NCBI RefSeq assembly: GCF_004365655.1 | Contig: NZ_SOEO01000001.1 | Span: 1,240,001-1,304,000 of the forward strand | Source: Epilithonimonas xixisoli | GTDB taxonomy: Bacteria > Bacteroidota > Bacteroidia > Flavobacteriales > Weeksellaceae | DNA length: 64,000 nt | Reading direction: 5' to 3' | Shown here: piece by piece, positions 9,490 to 19,212 of the stretch | How positions within the stretch are numbered: position 1 is the first letter of the stretch | How the letters are laid out: each line of letters opens with the position of its first letter | Notes under the pieces: model-generated | What the model was told of the DNA's origin: nothing | What the model saw: only the letters and a program-made list of their open reading frames with translations | The model's database searches: none | Translations under genes and position numbers: made by a program

Positions 9490-9497
9490 TAAATTTG
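9490..9497 (+). promoter_or_regulatory. -7 box for the T9SS-sorted protein gene
   Basis: TAAATTTG fits TANNTTTG and ends 19 bases before the ATG at 9516. It overlaps the upstream in-frame TTG at 9495, which argues that the ATG is the real start. Confidence 0.5.
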
Positions 9498-9515
9498 GAC
9501 ATTGTAGAAGAATCA

Positions 9516-11966
9516 ATGTCAAAGTCTATTTTTTTCAAATTCTTATTTTTCATTTTAATCTTCAAAACGATTACTATAAATGCTCAATTGGATTTGGAGC
9601 ATTGGTTTTCACCAATTTATTTACAAAACAATCACACTATAACCAGCATTACTTTAAATCTATCAACACCTAGTAGTAATCCTGTTGAGATTAAAGTATT
9701 TGATGCCAACAACAATATCATTAAGAATGAACTCATAAGCAATTCCTCTCCTCTTGTTTACACATTACCATTAAGTGTTTATTTGGCAAGCAAATACGAG
9801 GGAATGAGACCTATAAAAAAGGGATTTCACGTTTCCGGTTCCAGCAGTTTCTATGCAAGTGTAAAATTGAATTTTGATGGCGGTAAAAACACAGAACTCA
9901 TCACATCCAAAGGAAAGACAGCCATTGGGAATTTGTTTTATTCGGTAAATGCTCCTTATCAAAGTTTTTCAAAAAAAGACAATATCAATTTCCAATCTAA
10001 CATCATTGCCACAAAAGACAATACTAAAATCAAAATATCCGGCTATAGTCCAAAAATCACTTTTGCTGATGGAAAAAAATACCCCGATGGCATAGAAATC
10101 AATCTTAACAAAGGAGAATCTTATTGCTTGGTAACAACTAAAGCAGACAATTCTAATAATGACCCTGTCTTGGATTATTTATATTGGGATAGTTTTGTAG
10201 GCTCGAAAATAGAATCTGACAAACCAATAGCGATAACGAGTGGAAACTTTGAGGGTAATTATTTTTTTGAAAAAGGTGGGAAAATTTTGATAGACCAGTC
10301 TGTTCCTGTAAAAAGCATAGGTTCAGAATATTATATTAGAAAAGGATTTGCGTCTATTGATTGGGAAGTAGAAGGTGCGCTCATAGTTTCTACTGAAAAT
10401 AATAACAAAATATATTTGAATGGTTCTTCCACACCTTCTTTTACATTAAATGAAGGTGACTTTAAAATTTTGAAATCAACTGATTTTAAAGACGAAGGAA
10501 TTTTTGCAAAGTCGGAAAAACCAATTTATTTTTATCAATTTTCAGCCGGAAACAATCACAATGAAAAATTGATACTCTACCCCTATCTCACGCCAACTAT
10601 GGCATTTGTACCTCCGTTGGACAGCACGTTACCAAATACAATCGGAACTATCAATGACATAGAAAAGATCGATCAGTTTTCTCTAGACAATCTTGTTCAC
10701 GTTTTAGCTTACAAACCTTCAAATATATTGATTAATACTCAAAATCACACGAGTTTTCTGGACATATCAGGAAGTACAGATTGGAAATATTTAACAGTTA
10801 AAAATTTGAAAGGAGACATTAATTTATCTTCGGAAAACTCAATCATAATGGGGGTAATTGGAGGATTTGAAACTGAAAAAAGAACAGGTTCATTCTCGGG
10901 ATATTACACGGGATATTCTAATGACCCTTACATTTTGGTAAATGGCAATTGCATTCAGGAAGTTGTAACGCTTCAATTGAGCAATATTGATTTTGAAACT
11001 TTCCAATGGCAATTAAACAACGTGGATATTCCTGGAGCAAGCGCTTCAAGTTTTACACCAACACAAGAAGGAAATTACACTTGCATTGTTTCGTATAGCG
11101 GTTTTACTTTTAAAACTAGTTCTGTGGAAGTAAAAAATTGCAACTATACAATTACGGATATTTCAATTGCAAATTATTGTGGTGAAGCCAATTACAAGCC
11201 TTCATTTTCTGCACCAAATGAGAACATACCAATCTCTAAAATAGAAATATTGACTCAACCAAATAACGGTTTAGCTTCTATTACAGATAATAATTTAATA
11301 ATTAAAGCTAATCAAAATTATAGTGGTTCCGACAGGGTAATTATAAAACTAACTAGCACAATTGGCATCACGGAGATTCAAAAAATTGATTACAACATTT
11401 CTCAAAATCCAATTGCAGACTTACTAGGCAACATTGACCCTAAAGTCGTCAATAATCAAACTTATATTTATAACCTTGAAGATGCCATTGTCAATTATAA
11501 CAACGAATCATTCAAATTTTATGAAAATCGAGATGATGTTGATACCAACAATCCTATTCAGACCGACATCCGCAACTACGAAACATCATTAAACAAAATT
11601 TATGTTTTAATAACAAATGCATCCGGATGTTCAATCATTAAAGAAATTATTTTGAATAAACCAACAATAATTGACAGCGACACATTGCTTCTTCCAAACG
11701 TATTTACACCCAATAATGATGGAGTAAATGATTATTTTGATTTTTCAAAACTGACCGATGTTTCTGATTTGAAATTGAGAATTTTTGACAGATTTGGGAA
11801 AGAAGTATATCAATTCAAACCGGGAACTTCCTACAAATGGGATGGAAAAAGTAATTCCGGCATAAGCTTTCCGAGCAATACATATTGGGTTTTGTATCAA
11901 TTTTATGACCCAAAATTAAATATAACCATCAGCAAAACACAATGGTTGCTCCTAAAAAATGATTGA
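9516..11966 (+). CDS. Surface protein with IgGFc-binding-like region and type-B T9SS sorting domain
   Basis: Large exported protein, 816 aa, predicted to pass Sec and then the type IX secretion system to the cell surface or medium. The signal peptide is residues 1-24, ending in TINAQ. About residues 100-470 resemble the IgGFc-binding N-terminal domain, a beta-rich module common in Bacteroidota surface proteins. An Ig/PKD-like segment follows (about 480-550). The C terminus is a gliding-motility-associated type-B CTD with LLPNVFTPNNDGVNDYFDF, LRIFDRFGKEVY and YKWDGKSNSG. The frame also opens seven codons earlier at a TTG, but that codon lies in the -7 box, so ATG 9516 is preferred. The ligand is unknown; adhesion is a guess. 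Confidence 0.85.
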   Translation: MSKSIFFKFLFFILIFKTITINAQLDLEHWFSPIYLQNNHTITSITLNLSTPSSNPVEIKVFDANNNIIKNELISNSSPLVYTLPLSVYLASKYEGMRPIKKGFHVSGSSSFYASVKLNFDGGKNTELITSKGKTAIGNLFYSVNAPYQSFSKKDNINFQSNIIATKDNTKIKISGYSPKITFADGKKYPDGIEINLNKGESYCLVTTKADNSNNDPVLDYLYWDSFVGSKIESDKPIAITSGNFEGNYFFEKGGKILIDQSVPVKSIGSEYYIRKGFASIDWEVEGALIVSTENNNKIYLNGSSTPSFTLNEGDFKILKSTDFKDEGIFAKSEKPIYFYQFSAGNNHNEKLILYPYLTPTMAFVPPLDSTLPNTIGTINDIEKIDQFSLDNLVHVLAYKPSNILINTQNHTSFLDISGSTDWKYLTVKNLKGDINLSSENSIIMGVIGGFETEKRTGSFSGYYTGYSNDPYILVNGNCIQEVVTLQLSNIDFETFQWQLNNVDIPGASASSFTPTQEGNYTCIVSYSGFTFKTSSVEVKNCNYTITDISIANYCGEANYKPSFSAPNENIPISKIEILTQPNNGLASITDNNLIIKANQNYSGSDRVIIKLTSTIGITEIQKIDYNISQNPIADLLGNIDPKVVNNQTYIYNLEDAIVNYNNESFKFYENRDDVDTNNPIQTDIRNYETSLNKIYVLITNASGCSIIKEIILNKPTIIDSDTLLLPNVFTPNNDGVNDYFDFSKLTDVSDLKLRIFDRFGKEVYQFKPGTSYKWDGKSNSGISFPSNTYWVLYQFYDPKLNITISKTQWLLLKND

Positions 11967-12006
11967 TTAAATTTTAATTAAATTCGTACCATAATAAATT
12001 TTTGAA

Positions 12007-14142
12007 ATGAAAAAAATTCTCTTATCAGCCTTCCTACTTCCTGCAGTAATGGCTTTTGGCCAACAATACGGCGGAATGTGGATTCCGACGGAACTCAATG
12101 AAAAAGAAATGAAAAGCTTGGGAATGAAGATCTCGGCAAAAGACATCTTCGACCCAAATAAAGCGAGTATCAAAGATGCTGTGGTACAATTTGATGGTGG
12201 TTGTACAGCAGAAATCATCTCTCCAAAAGGACTTTTATTGACCAATCACCACTGCGGTTACGATAATATTCAGTCGCATTCAACCGTAGAAAATGATCTT
12301 CTGACCAACGGATTTTGGGCAAAAGATATGAACGGCGAATTACCAAATCCTGGTGTTACGGTGGATTTCATCACAGACATTAAAGAAGTAACTAAGGACA
12401 TTCTTGCTGGAACGGAAAATCTAACAGGAAAAGATTTGGATGCGAAAATTAAACAAAATACAGATGCTTATATCGCTTCTCAAAAAACGGAGACTTATCA
12501 AAAAATCTCTGTGAGATCGATGTATTATGGGAATAAGTTTTATGCTTATGTGATCGAGACTTACAAAGACATTCGTTTGGTTGGCGCACCACCTTCCGCC
12601 ATTGGAAAGTACGGTTCTGACACCGACAACTGGGTTTGGCCAAGACACACGGGAGATTTCTCGATGTTCAGAATTTATGCCGATAAAAACAACAAACCTG
12701 CGGAATATTCCAAAGATAACGTTCCTTACGTTCCAAAACATTTCCTTCCGATTTCTATGAAGGATAAGAAAGAGGATGATTTTACATTCGTTTTCGGTTT
12801 TCCGGGAAGAACTACGGAATATCTTCCGGCTGTAGCAGTTGAGAAAATTATGACCGAAATTGATCCAGCAATGATTTCAGTTCGTGATGTGACTCTGAAA
12901 ACGCTTGACGAAAAAATGAGAGTGGATAATGCGACAAGAATCAAATATGCTTCGAAGTACGCAAGAATCTCAAACGCTTGGAAAAAATGGCAAGGCGAAA
13001 TCGAAGGTCTTAAAAAATCCAATGCAGTTGGAAAAAAACAACAATACGAGCAATCATTAATTTCAAAAAATCCAGCAATCAAAACCACGATTGACGGACT
13101 GAACAAGCTTTACAACGAGCAAGCGCCTTACGCTCTCAACAGAGCTTACTACAGCGAATTACCAAGAAATGCCGAAACTTTGGCTTTAGGAAGTTTGTTT
13201 GGAAGTTATGTGGAAGCGGTAGAAAATGGAACGTCTTCTCAGAAATCTTTGGAGAATCTAAAATCCAGACTTTCTGAAATGTACAAAGATTACGAAAGTG
13301 CTCTGGATGCAAAAGTGACTGCAAAAGTGCTTGCACTTTACGCCAACAAAACGCCTCAACAGTTTTTGCCAGCCGGTTTTGATAAATATAAAGATGTGAA
13401 TCAAAATATTGCGACTATTGAAAACTGGTCAAAAACATCCATCATCACAGGTGGTGGAATGGTTAACGGCGCAACAGTTTACACAGACATCAACAAAGTT
13501 TTTGCAGATCAGAATGCATTGATTCAAGCACTTAAAAATGACCCTTTGGTTCAGCTTTATGCTTCTATCAGAGGAACTTATGTAAAATCGACTCACGAAA
13601 AAGTGACTTCTTTACAAACTGAAATCGATGCTTTGCAAAAGAAATTTATGGCGCAACAAATGGAAACGGACAAAGACAGAAAATTCTTTCCAGACGCCAA
13701 CTCCACGCTTCGTGTGACTTATGGAAAAGTGAAGGGTTCCAATCCAAGAGATGCCGTTTCTTACGGTTATCAGACGCATATTTCTGGAATTATGGAAAAA
13801 TATATTCCTGGAGATTATGAATTTGATTTGCCGAAAAAACTCATCAATCTTTACAACACCAAAGATTACGGCGTTTACAAAGATAAAACGGGCGAAGTTC
13901 CTGTAAACTTCACCGCGACCAATCACACAACCGGCGGTAACTCGGGAAGTCCGGCTTTAGATGCTTATGGAAACCTGATTGGTCTTAACTTCGACAGACA
14001 ATGGGAAGGCACGATGAGCGACATCAATTATGACCCGAAATTGTGTAGAAATATTATGGTTGACACAAAGTATATTCTTTTCGTGGTCGATAAATATGCA
14101 GATGCAAAATGGTTGCTGAACGAGATGAAAATCGTGAAGTAA
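12007..14142 (+). CDS. S46 dipeptidyl-peptidase, DPP11-like (Asp/Glu-specific)
   Basis: Periplasmic serine exopeptidase removing dipeptides from oligopeptide N termini, feeding amino-acid catabolism. 711 aa, the normal S46 length, with a signal peptide ending MAFGQ. The catalytic His lies in TNHHCGYD (His81/82), the Asp in the conserved block around residues 205-221 (DTDNWVWPRHTGDF), and Ser646 in TGGNSGSP. Arg664 lies exactly 18 residues after Ser646. In Porphyromonas DPP11 the residue at this position is Arg673, which sets Asp/Glu preference, whereas DPP7 has Gly. Specificity is therefore inferred to be acidic. The gene follows the T9SS protein by 40 bases and ends in a strong hairpin. Confidence 0.93.
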   Translation: MKKILLSAFLLPAVMAFGQQYGGMWIPTELNEKEMKSLGMKISAKDIFDPNKASIKDAVVQFDGGCTAEIISPKGLLLTNHHCGYDNIQSHSTVENDLLTNGFWAKDMNGELPNPGVTVDFITDIKEVTKDILAGTENLTGKDLDAKIKQNTDAYIASQKTETYQKISVRSMYYGNKFYAYVIETYKDIRLVGAPPSAIGKYGSDTDNWVWPRHTGDFSMFRIYADKNNKPAEYSKDNVPYVPKHFLPISMKDKKEDDFTFVFGFPGRTTEYLPAVAVEKIMTEIDPAMISVRDVTLKTLDEKMRVDNATRIKYASKYARISNAWKKWQGEIEGLKKSNAVGKKQQYEQSLISKNPAIKTTIDGLNKLYNEQAPYALNRAYYSELPRNAETLALGSLFGSYVEAVENGTSSQKSLENLKSRLSEMYKDYESALDAKVTAKVLALYANKTPQQFLPAGFDKYKDVNQNIATIENWSKTSIITGGGMVNGATVYTDINKVFADQNALIQALKNDPLVQLYASIRGTYVKSTHEKVTSLQTEIDALQKKFMAQQMETDKDRKFFPDANSTLRVTYGKVKGSNPRDAVSYGYQTHISGIMEKYIPGDYEFDLPKKLINLYNTKDYGVYKDKTGEVPVNFTATNHTTGGNSGSPALDAYGNLIGLNFDRQWEGTMSDINYDPKLCRNIMVDTKYILFVVDKYADAKWLLNEMKIVK

Positions 14143-14155
14143 ATTTTTAAATTAA

Positions 14156-14189
14156 CCTTGTCAAGGTTCTGAACCTTGACAAGGATTTT
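14156..14189 (+). terminator. Strong terminator after the S46 peptidase gene
   Basis: Two 14-base arms (14156-14169 and 14171-14184) are perfectly complementary, with arm CCTTGTCAAGGTTC, and are followed by ATTTTT. The hairpin starts 13 bases after the peptidase stop. It also contains the TTG at 14176 that could be mistaken for the next gene's start. Confidence 0.85.
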
Positions 14190-14193
14190 TCAA

Positions 14194-15207
14194 ATGAGTT
14201 TCAAAACCAAATTTTACCGAATCGCTAATCCAATCAACAGGAGATTTTCTTTTGAGAAATTTTCTCAGAAATTGCTATTTCAGGATTTGATTTTGGTTTA
14301 TCATTTGGTTTCCGATGCGGATTTGAAACACGCTAAACATCTATTTCCATATCGTTCTGTAAAGCAATTTGAACGTGATTTGGATTTTTTACTAAAGCAT
14401 TTTGATTTTATAGATTGGGAAACTTTTCTCAAACATAAATCGGAAAAAGTTAAAACTAAAAAGCCAACCATTCTCTTGACTTTTGATGATGGCTACAGTG
14501 AATTTTACGACATCATCGTTCCAATTTTAAAAAGAAAAGGAATTTTCGCTATTAATTTTATCAATCCGAAATTCATTGATAATAAGGAGATGATGTGGCG
14601 AAACAAAGCGAGTTTAATAGTTTCGGAAATCATTGAAAATAAAATACTTGAAGATAAAATTTCCAAATACACAGGTGATGAGTTGAATGAAAATGTCACA
14701 TCAATTCTAAGCATCAATTACAAAAATCAAAATCAGTTGGATGACATTGCGAATCATCTTGAGATTGATTTCAATGGTTATCTAAAAAAAAATCCGGTTT
14801 ACCTTACAACTGAACAATTAATAAAATTAAAAAACGAAGGATTCGGAATCAGCTCGCACGGTTGGAATCATCCGCTTTACAATCAACTTTCGTTGACTGA
14901 ACAACTGGAAAACACGCAGAAATCTTTGGATTATATGAAAGAAAATCAATTCTCCAATGATTCTTTCGCTTTTCCTTTTACAGATTATTTTGTTGATAAT
15001 CAGTTTTTTGAAAATATATTTAATCAAAATCCTGAACTGAAATTCACTTTTGGTTCAGCTGGTTTGAAACTCGATTCTTATGCTAAAAATCTTCAAAGAA
15101 TTCCAATTGAAACAGGAAATTATTCGGCTGAGGAAATTCTAAAAAACGAAATTATGTATTATCAAATTTTAAAGAAAATCAATAAAAATAAGATTATCCG
15201 AAGCTGA
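14194..15207 (+). CDS. Polysaccharide deacetylase (NodB-like, CE4) family protein
   Basis: Likely removes N- or O-acetyl groups from a polysaccharide during envelope or exopolysaccharide assembly. 337 aa from ATG 14194; a TTG six codons earlier sits inside the preceding terminator and is rejected. The NodB signature TFDDGYSEFYD is near residue 98 with the Asp pair that binds metal, and SHGWNHP supplies the His pair further on. No signal peptide is obvious; the N terminus is basic and hydrophobic only in short stretches, so location is uncertain. Members of this subfamily often sit near glycosyltransferases; none is next to it here. The substrate is unknown. Confidence 0.82.
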   Translation: MSFKTKFYRIANPINRRFSFEKFSQKLLFQDLILVYHLVSDADLKHAKHLFPYRSVKQFERDLDFLLKHFDFIDWETFLKHKSEKVKTKKPTILLTFDDGYSEFYDIIVPILKRKGIFAINFINPKFIDNKEMMWRNKASLIVSEIIENKILEDKISKYTGDELNENVTSILSINYKNQNQLDDIANHLEIDFNGYLKKNPVYLTTEQLIKLKNEGFGISSHGWNHPLYNQLSLTEQLENTQKSLDYMKENQFSNDSFAFPFTDYFVDNQFFENIFNQNPELKFTFGSAGLKLDSYAKNLQRIPIETGNYSAEEILKNEIMYYQILKKINKNKIIRS

Positions 15208-15323
15208 TAAATCGCTTTTGGCTATTGGCAATTTGCTGATGGCTTAGATTAAATTTCATTTTGCCTTTTTAAATTTTTCGTCCAAAATCGGTAGGTTTTT
15301 CCAAACTTTTCACAGGTGTTCCT

Positions 15324-15331
15324 TATATTTG
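15324..15331 (+). promoter_or_regulatory. -7 box for the GNAT gene
   Basis: TATATTTG fits TANNTTTG and lies 17 bases before the GTG at 15349, supporting that non-ATG start. Confidence 0.45.
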
Positions 15332-15348
15332 TTTAAAATTAATAATCT

Positions 15349-16419
15349 GTGGTAAAAATCGTCGGACTTAATAAGGAACAGCTCAAAGGATTTACAAATT
15401 CCGAAGATTTCAAAAATGCATCTTTCGCTCCGATTTCTGAACTTAGAGAGATTTCCCACATCCAAAATCCACGTGCAAAACCGGACGACATTCTGCTATT
15501 TTTAGCTTATGACGATGAGATTCTTGCCGGATATTTGGGAATTCTGCCAGACGACATCACCGGAAAAAATGGAGAAAAATTTCATTTCGGTTGGTTTTCT
15601 ACCTTGTTCGTCAGCGAGAAACACAGAGGCAAACAAATTGCTCAGAAACTACTTTTTGAAGCAGAGGAAAAATATCAGAAAAACCTGATGATTACTGAGT
15701 TTACACCAAGTGCAGAAGGACTTTACAACAAAATTGGTTTCTTCGATTATGCAAAACCGAAAAAAGCCATTCGATATTATTTCAAATCCAATCTGGCAGA
15801 GCTTTTACCTTCCAAAAAACCTGTTTTTGAAAAAAATAAAATTTGGTTGAAACGATTAGATAATTTTATCAATTTTTTCATTCCGTATTTTGGAAATGGA
15901 AAAAAACAACTTTATAAAATCTCAAAATCTCTGGACGAAAAACTGGAGAAATTCATCAATCATCAGAAAAAAAATCCGCTAGGGAGAAGTTCGGAAGAAT
16001 TCAAATGGATTTCAGATTTCCCTTGGCTATCCACAGAAAAAGAACAACAGAATTATCTTTTCTCTTCTTATTCCAAAGATTACGAAATGTTTTGGGTTTC
16101 GGTTTATGAGAATCAGGAAATTGTTTCTGCGATGCTTTGTTCCGTGAGAAATGGACATTTGAAAGTGCTTTATTATTTTGGAAACGTGAATTTTATTTCC
16201 GAAGTTCTTCCAAAAATCATCAAAAAATATAAGGCGAAAATGATGACAATTTTTGATGATAAATTGAATGATTCCATTCAGAAAAACAATTCACCAAAAG
16301 CCATTTACAAACGTCCGATGGAAAGAAAATATCTGATTCACAAAGATTTGAAAGAAAGAATCGGGAAAGATTTTGATTATGATTTCAAAGATGGCGATGG
16401 TGATTTTTCTTTTACTTAA
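15349..16419 (+). CDS. GNAT-family N-acetyltransferase
   Basis: Predicted acetyl-CoA-dependent N-acetyltransferase of unknown substrate, 356 aa. The N-terminal 150 residues carry a GNAT core: FGWFSTLFVSEKHRGKQIA near residue 92 is motif A with the RGKQIA acetyl-CoA loop, followed by LYNKIGFFDY (motif B). The remaining 200 residues include a second, GNAT-like beta-rich region (MFWVSVYENQEIVSAMLC) and a basic tail. The start is GTG; no ATG is available near the conserved region and a perfect -7 box precedes it. The MepB-like gene begins 8 bases downstream, so the two probably form one transcript. Confidence 0.75.
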   Translation: MVKIVGLNKEQLKGFTNSEDFKNASFAPISELREISHIQNPRAKPDDILLFLAYDDEILAGYLGILPDDITGKNGEKFHFGWFSTLFVSEKHRGKQIAQKLLFEAEEKYQKNLMITEFTPSAEGLYNKIGFFDYAKPKKAIRYYFKSNLAELLPSKKPVFEKNKIWLKRLDNFINFFIPYFGNGKKQLYKISKSLDEKLEKFINHQKKNPLGRSSEEFKWISDFPWLSTEKEQQNYLFSSYSKDYEMFWVSVYENQEIVSAMLCSVRNGHLKVLYYFGNVNFISEVLPKIIKKYKAKMMTIFDDKLNDSIQKNNSPKAIYKRPMERKYLIHKDLKERIGKDFDYDFKDGDGDFSFT

Positions 16420-16427
16420 TTTCAATT

Positions 16428-16928
16428 ATGATTAAAGAAATCGCAGTTCTCAACAATTTAATTTTCAAACCTTTAAAATTAAAAATCACTGAAATAATTC
16501 CTGATTTGGAATGTGAAGATTATTTTGGTTTTAATTTTAAAATTAAAGAAAATCGCATCAAATTCAGAAAGTCAAAACTCACGCCGAAGAAAGTTGGACA
16601 ATTCGTAACGTTTTGGAAACGAGATTCGGAAGGGAAAACTGTAGCGTTTGACATCAATGATGATTTCGATTTTTACATTATTTCAATCGAAGAAAATGAG
16701 AATTCTGGATTTTTCATTTTTCCAAAAGCGGTTTTAGAAAAGGAAAATTTAATTTCCAGCGAACTTAAAGTTGGAAAACGAGGTTTCAGAATTTATGCCG
16801 ATTGGCATTTCCCAAACAATAAACAAGCTGAGAAAACCAAACTTTGGCAAAAGCAGTTCTTCATTAATTATAAAGATTCAGAAAATGAATTGTTAGAAAA
16901 ATGGAGAAAAATCTTTAAGTCAAATTAG
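16428..16928 (+). CDS. MepB family protein
   Basis: 166-aa cytosolic protein matching the MepB family, named after the third gene of the Staphylococcus mepRAB efflux locus; its biochemical role is not established. Visible family features are LECEDYFGFNFKI, KLTPKKVGQFVTFWKRD, GFFIFPKAVLEK and RIYADWHFPNNKQAEKTKLW. There is no signal or membrane segment. It lies 8 bases after the GNAT gene and converges on the DUF5723 gene, whose stop is only 4 bases away, so the two transcripts must overlap or share a hairpin. No efflux gene is near, so the staphylococcal context does not apply. Confidence 0.75.
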   Translation: MIKEIAVLNNLIFKPLKLKITEIIPDLECEDYFGFNFKIKENRIKFRKSKLTPKKVGQFVTFWKRDSEGKTVAFDINDDFDFYIISIEENENSGFFIFPKAVLEKENLISSELKVGKRGFRIYADWHFPNNKQAEKTKLWQKQFFINYKDSENELLEKWRKIFKSN

Positions 16929-16932
16929 AATT

Positions 16933-18384
16933 CTACTTTTCGCAATCGCATTTCTGTCTGTTGTAGCGCTTGAAAGCATTGTCCCAAAACGGATAAAACT
17001 TGATCGCCATATAAAAATTGGCGGCGTGAAGTTTCTTATGCTGAAAAAGAATTGGAAACGCATTCTCGCTTCCCAAAATCAGCGGACCCAATCTGAAATA
17101 TGCGCCAAACTGAACATTTTTGTACTCCGACAAAGTTGTTGAAACGCCGTAACCAAAAGCTTCTTTTTGTACAGAATAATTGGCATTAAGAACATTATTC
17201 CGCTTCACCGAATTTTCGAAAACCGGAACACGCTGAATCCAATTGAAATTAACAAAATGATGTTCCTTGATCTTTTGGCTGTAATTGACATTGATACTCG
17301 TTGGCAAACCCATCTTAAAACCGTTTCCTACAAAGGATTTGTTCTCATCTCCGTAAGCTTCTTGGCTCAATAATTTCAAATATTGCTCGGGACTTTCAAA
17401 CTTTTTATTTTCAAGCTCGGGATTGTTTTGAATCCAAATTGTACTGCCATTGATGAATTGATGATTGTTCCCATTTTTAAAATTAATATAGCCCAAATCC
17501 ATAATATTGAATGAAAATTTGGAATTATATTCGTCTTCCCGAGGTTCTTTGTCCAACATTGTGATTCCCAAATCCAGACCTAATCCAAATCCGTTTTGTT
17601 TGTATTCGTAGCGTTTGCTTTCCGAGTTGTAGTTGGTAATGTAACTTGCGGAAACGTTGTAATTTGAGGCATAGATATTCCGAAGATCAGGATTATCCTC
17701 AATCGCTGGTTCGCTGGACGTGAGATCAATTGATTGATGACTGATGATGTTTGTGGCATCCAAACCAATTTCATATTTAAGATTAAATCCGAGAATCCAT
17801 TGTTTGTCGGAATTTGGAAAAATGCTGGTCGAGGCATTCAGACCAATCTCATTCCAGTTCATTACTTGTGCCGAGAAGGGTTTCATCAGATATTCTTCAG
17901 GTTGTGGAACCATTTCATTCCCATATTTCAGATAATTGTCGAAGTCCAAGACAGATGCTTGTGTTCTCATTCTGCTAAACAATCCAAAAACAAACTTTTT
18001 CTCGTTGATGTTAGCAGTCATAGAAAACGATGGACCCAAAATATCTGAACCGAACAAGAGATTTGCATTGTTTTTATTATAAAAATCGAAAGTATCTGGT
18101 GTATTTGCTCCCGTGATATTTCGTTTTGGGTTTGCTGTGTAAATAGGCGTTTTCATAATTCCCAAAAGACTTTGTTGAGAAATATAAGCATAATCATTCT
18201 GTAAAAAAAGATCCGCTGAAACCAGATTTACGTCCCAAGGATTTGGATTGAGGAATGGTTGCGTAGGCGATAATACTGCAGAGTTGATTCCGCTGTAATT
18301 ATCGTTCATAAAGGTCCAATTGTTTTGCGCTGTAATTTTGAGAAAACAGAAAACAAATAAGCAAAAACTGAAGATTTTATACAT
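16933..18384 (-). CDS. DUF5723 outer-membrane-barrel-like protein
   Basis: Exported protein of 483 aa, probably an outer-membrane beta-barrel of the DUF5723 family; the function is unknown. The signal peptide is residues 1-19 (ends KITAQ). The mature N terminus NNWTFMNDNYSGINSAVLSPTQP is typical of the family, where Asn/Ser-rich segments describe SPT-like strands. Alternating hydrophobic and polar residues run to the C terminus (LHAANFYMAIKFYPF). The last residues are CDCEK, with two Cys. It is monocistronic, converging with MepB. Assignment rests on overall resemblance to PorP/SprF-like Bacteroidota barrels, of which this family is a distant relative at best. Confidence 0.72.
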   Translation of the reverse strand: MYKIFSFCLFVFCFLKITAQNNWTFMNDNYSGINSAVLSPTQPFLNPNPWDVNLVSADLFLQNDYAYISQQSLLGIMKTPIYTANPKRNITGANTPDTFDFYNKNNANLLFGSDILGPSFSMTANINEKKFVFGLFSRMRTQASVLDFDNYLKYGNEMVPQPEEYLMKPFSAQVMNWNEIGLNASTSIFPNSDKQWILGFNLKYEIGLDATNIISHQSIDLTSSEPAIEDNPDLRNIYASNYNVSASYITNYNSESKRYEYKQNGFGLGLDLGITMLDKEPREDEYNSKFSFNIMDLGYINFKNGNNHQFINGSTIWIQNNPELENKKFESPEQYLKLLSQEAYGDENKSFVGNGFKMGLPTSINVNYSQKIKEHHFVNFNWIQRVPVFENSVKRNNVLNANYSVQKEAFGYGVSTTLSEYKNVQFGAYFRLGPLILGSENAFPILFQHKKLHAANFYMAIKFYPFWDNAFKRYNRQKCDCEK

Positions 18385-18533
18385 CTAATGGTAAAGTCTT
18401 TATAAAACAATCTTCTTGAAAAAATATTGTAGCAAATCACAAGATTATTTTATCAAAATTAGACTTGAATCTACAAAATAAGTTTAAAAACTTCGCCTAA
18501 TTTTCTTAGTTTTATAGAAATCATTTTATCCTA

Positions 18534-19151
18534 ATGAGCCATTCCGAAATGCAGAATTTCAAAACCACAGAATTAAAAAATTTAAAAAAATTGAGAGCAA
18601 TTTCGATTGGATTTCTGCTTTTGGTAAATTTTGCAATTGTTGGTTTTTTTGTTTATTTTTTCTACGATGTCTATCGGTCAAGAGATTTGAAGGAAAATTT
18701 CGTGGCTTATATCTTTCCGACTGTAGCTTCAATTCAATTGGTTTTGGCTATTGGATTTGTACCATTAATCTTGATAATTTTAAAAAGATTCTCAAGGGTT
18801 TTGAAAGAGATAGAGGATTTGAATGAGGAATTTACCATCCATTATCAGCGATATACCAATTTCATTTATAAAGTTTTCTCTGTCATTCCTTTGTATTTGA
18901 TTTCGCAGAAAGGTTTATTGATTTTCAGAAATTTTAAAACCGAATTGCTTCTGCCCAACTCTATTAAATATATAAAAATTAAGAATATAAAAATGGGACG
19001 TTTTAGGAGATCTTTGATTGATATTTATCAAAACGATGGTTCAAAATCCAGAATTACCTACTACACAACATACCCGAGAGAAGCCGAATTTTTCCACGAT
19101 AATATTCATTTGATTAATGACAATGTGCGGGTTGAGAATCAATTTAATTAA
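18534..19151 (+). CDS. Uncharacterised membrane protein, two predicted TM segments
   Basis: I do not recognise this 205-aa protein. Two strong hydrophobic segments are visible at about residues 19-45 (ISIGFLLLVNFAIVGFFVYF) and 60-84 (ASIQLVLAIGFVPLILIIL), joined by a short basic loop. The remaining 110 residues are soluble and beta-rich (LISQKGLLIFRNF, DGSKSRITYYTTYPREAEFF), reminiscent of a PH-like fold, but this is only a resemblance. It starts with MSHSEMQNF 149 bases from the divergent DUF5723 gene and ends before the hairpin at 19184. No partner gene suggests a role. Confidence 0.65.
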   Translation: MSHSEMQNFKTTELKNLKKLRAISIGFLLLVNFAIVGFFVYFFYDVYRSRDLKENFVAYIFPTVASIQLVLAIGFVPLILIILKRFSRVLKEIEDLNEEFTIHYQRYTNFIYKVFSVIPLYLISQKGLLIFRNFKTELLLPNSIKYIKIKNIKMGRFRRSLIDIYQNDGSKSRITYYTTYPREAEFFHDNIHLINDNVRVENQFN

Positions 19152-19183
19152 TATTAATCCAGCGAAAAGGATTTGAAAAACAA

Positions 19184-19211
19184 AAAAGTGAAGCATTTCT
19201 GCTCCACTTTT
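19184..19211. terminator. Bidirectional terminator, copy 1 of a duplicated hairpin
   Basis: AAAAGTG-AGCA ... TGCT-CCACTTTT with a short loop, between the convergent membrane-protein gene and the NTF2-like gene. The same sequence occurs again at 20191-20222. Confidence 0.75.
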
Positions 19212-19212
19212 A

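Noticed and set aside
9495-9515. TTG start seven codons before the T9SS protein
   Set aside because: It lies within the -7 box; the ATG at 9516 gives a clean signal peptide.
14176-14193. TTG start for the polysaccharide deacetylase
   Set aside because: It is inside the arm of the preceding terminator; ATG 14194 is used instead.
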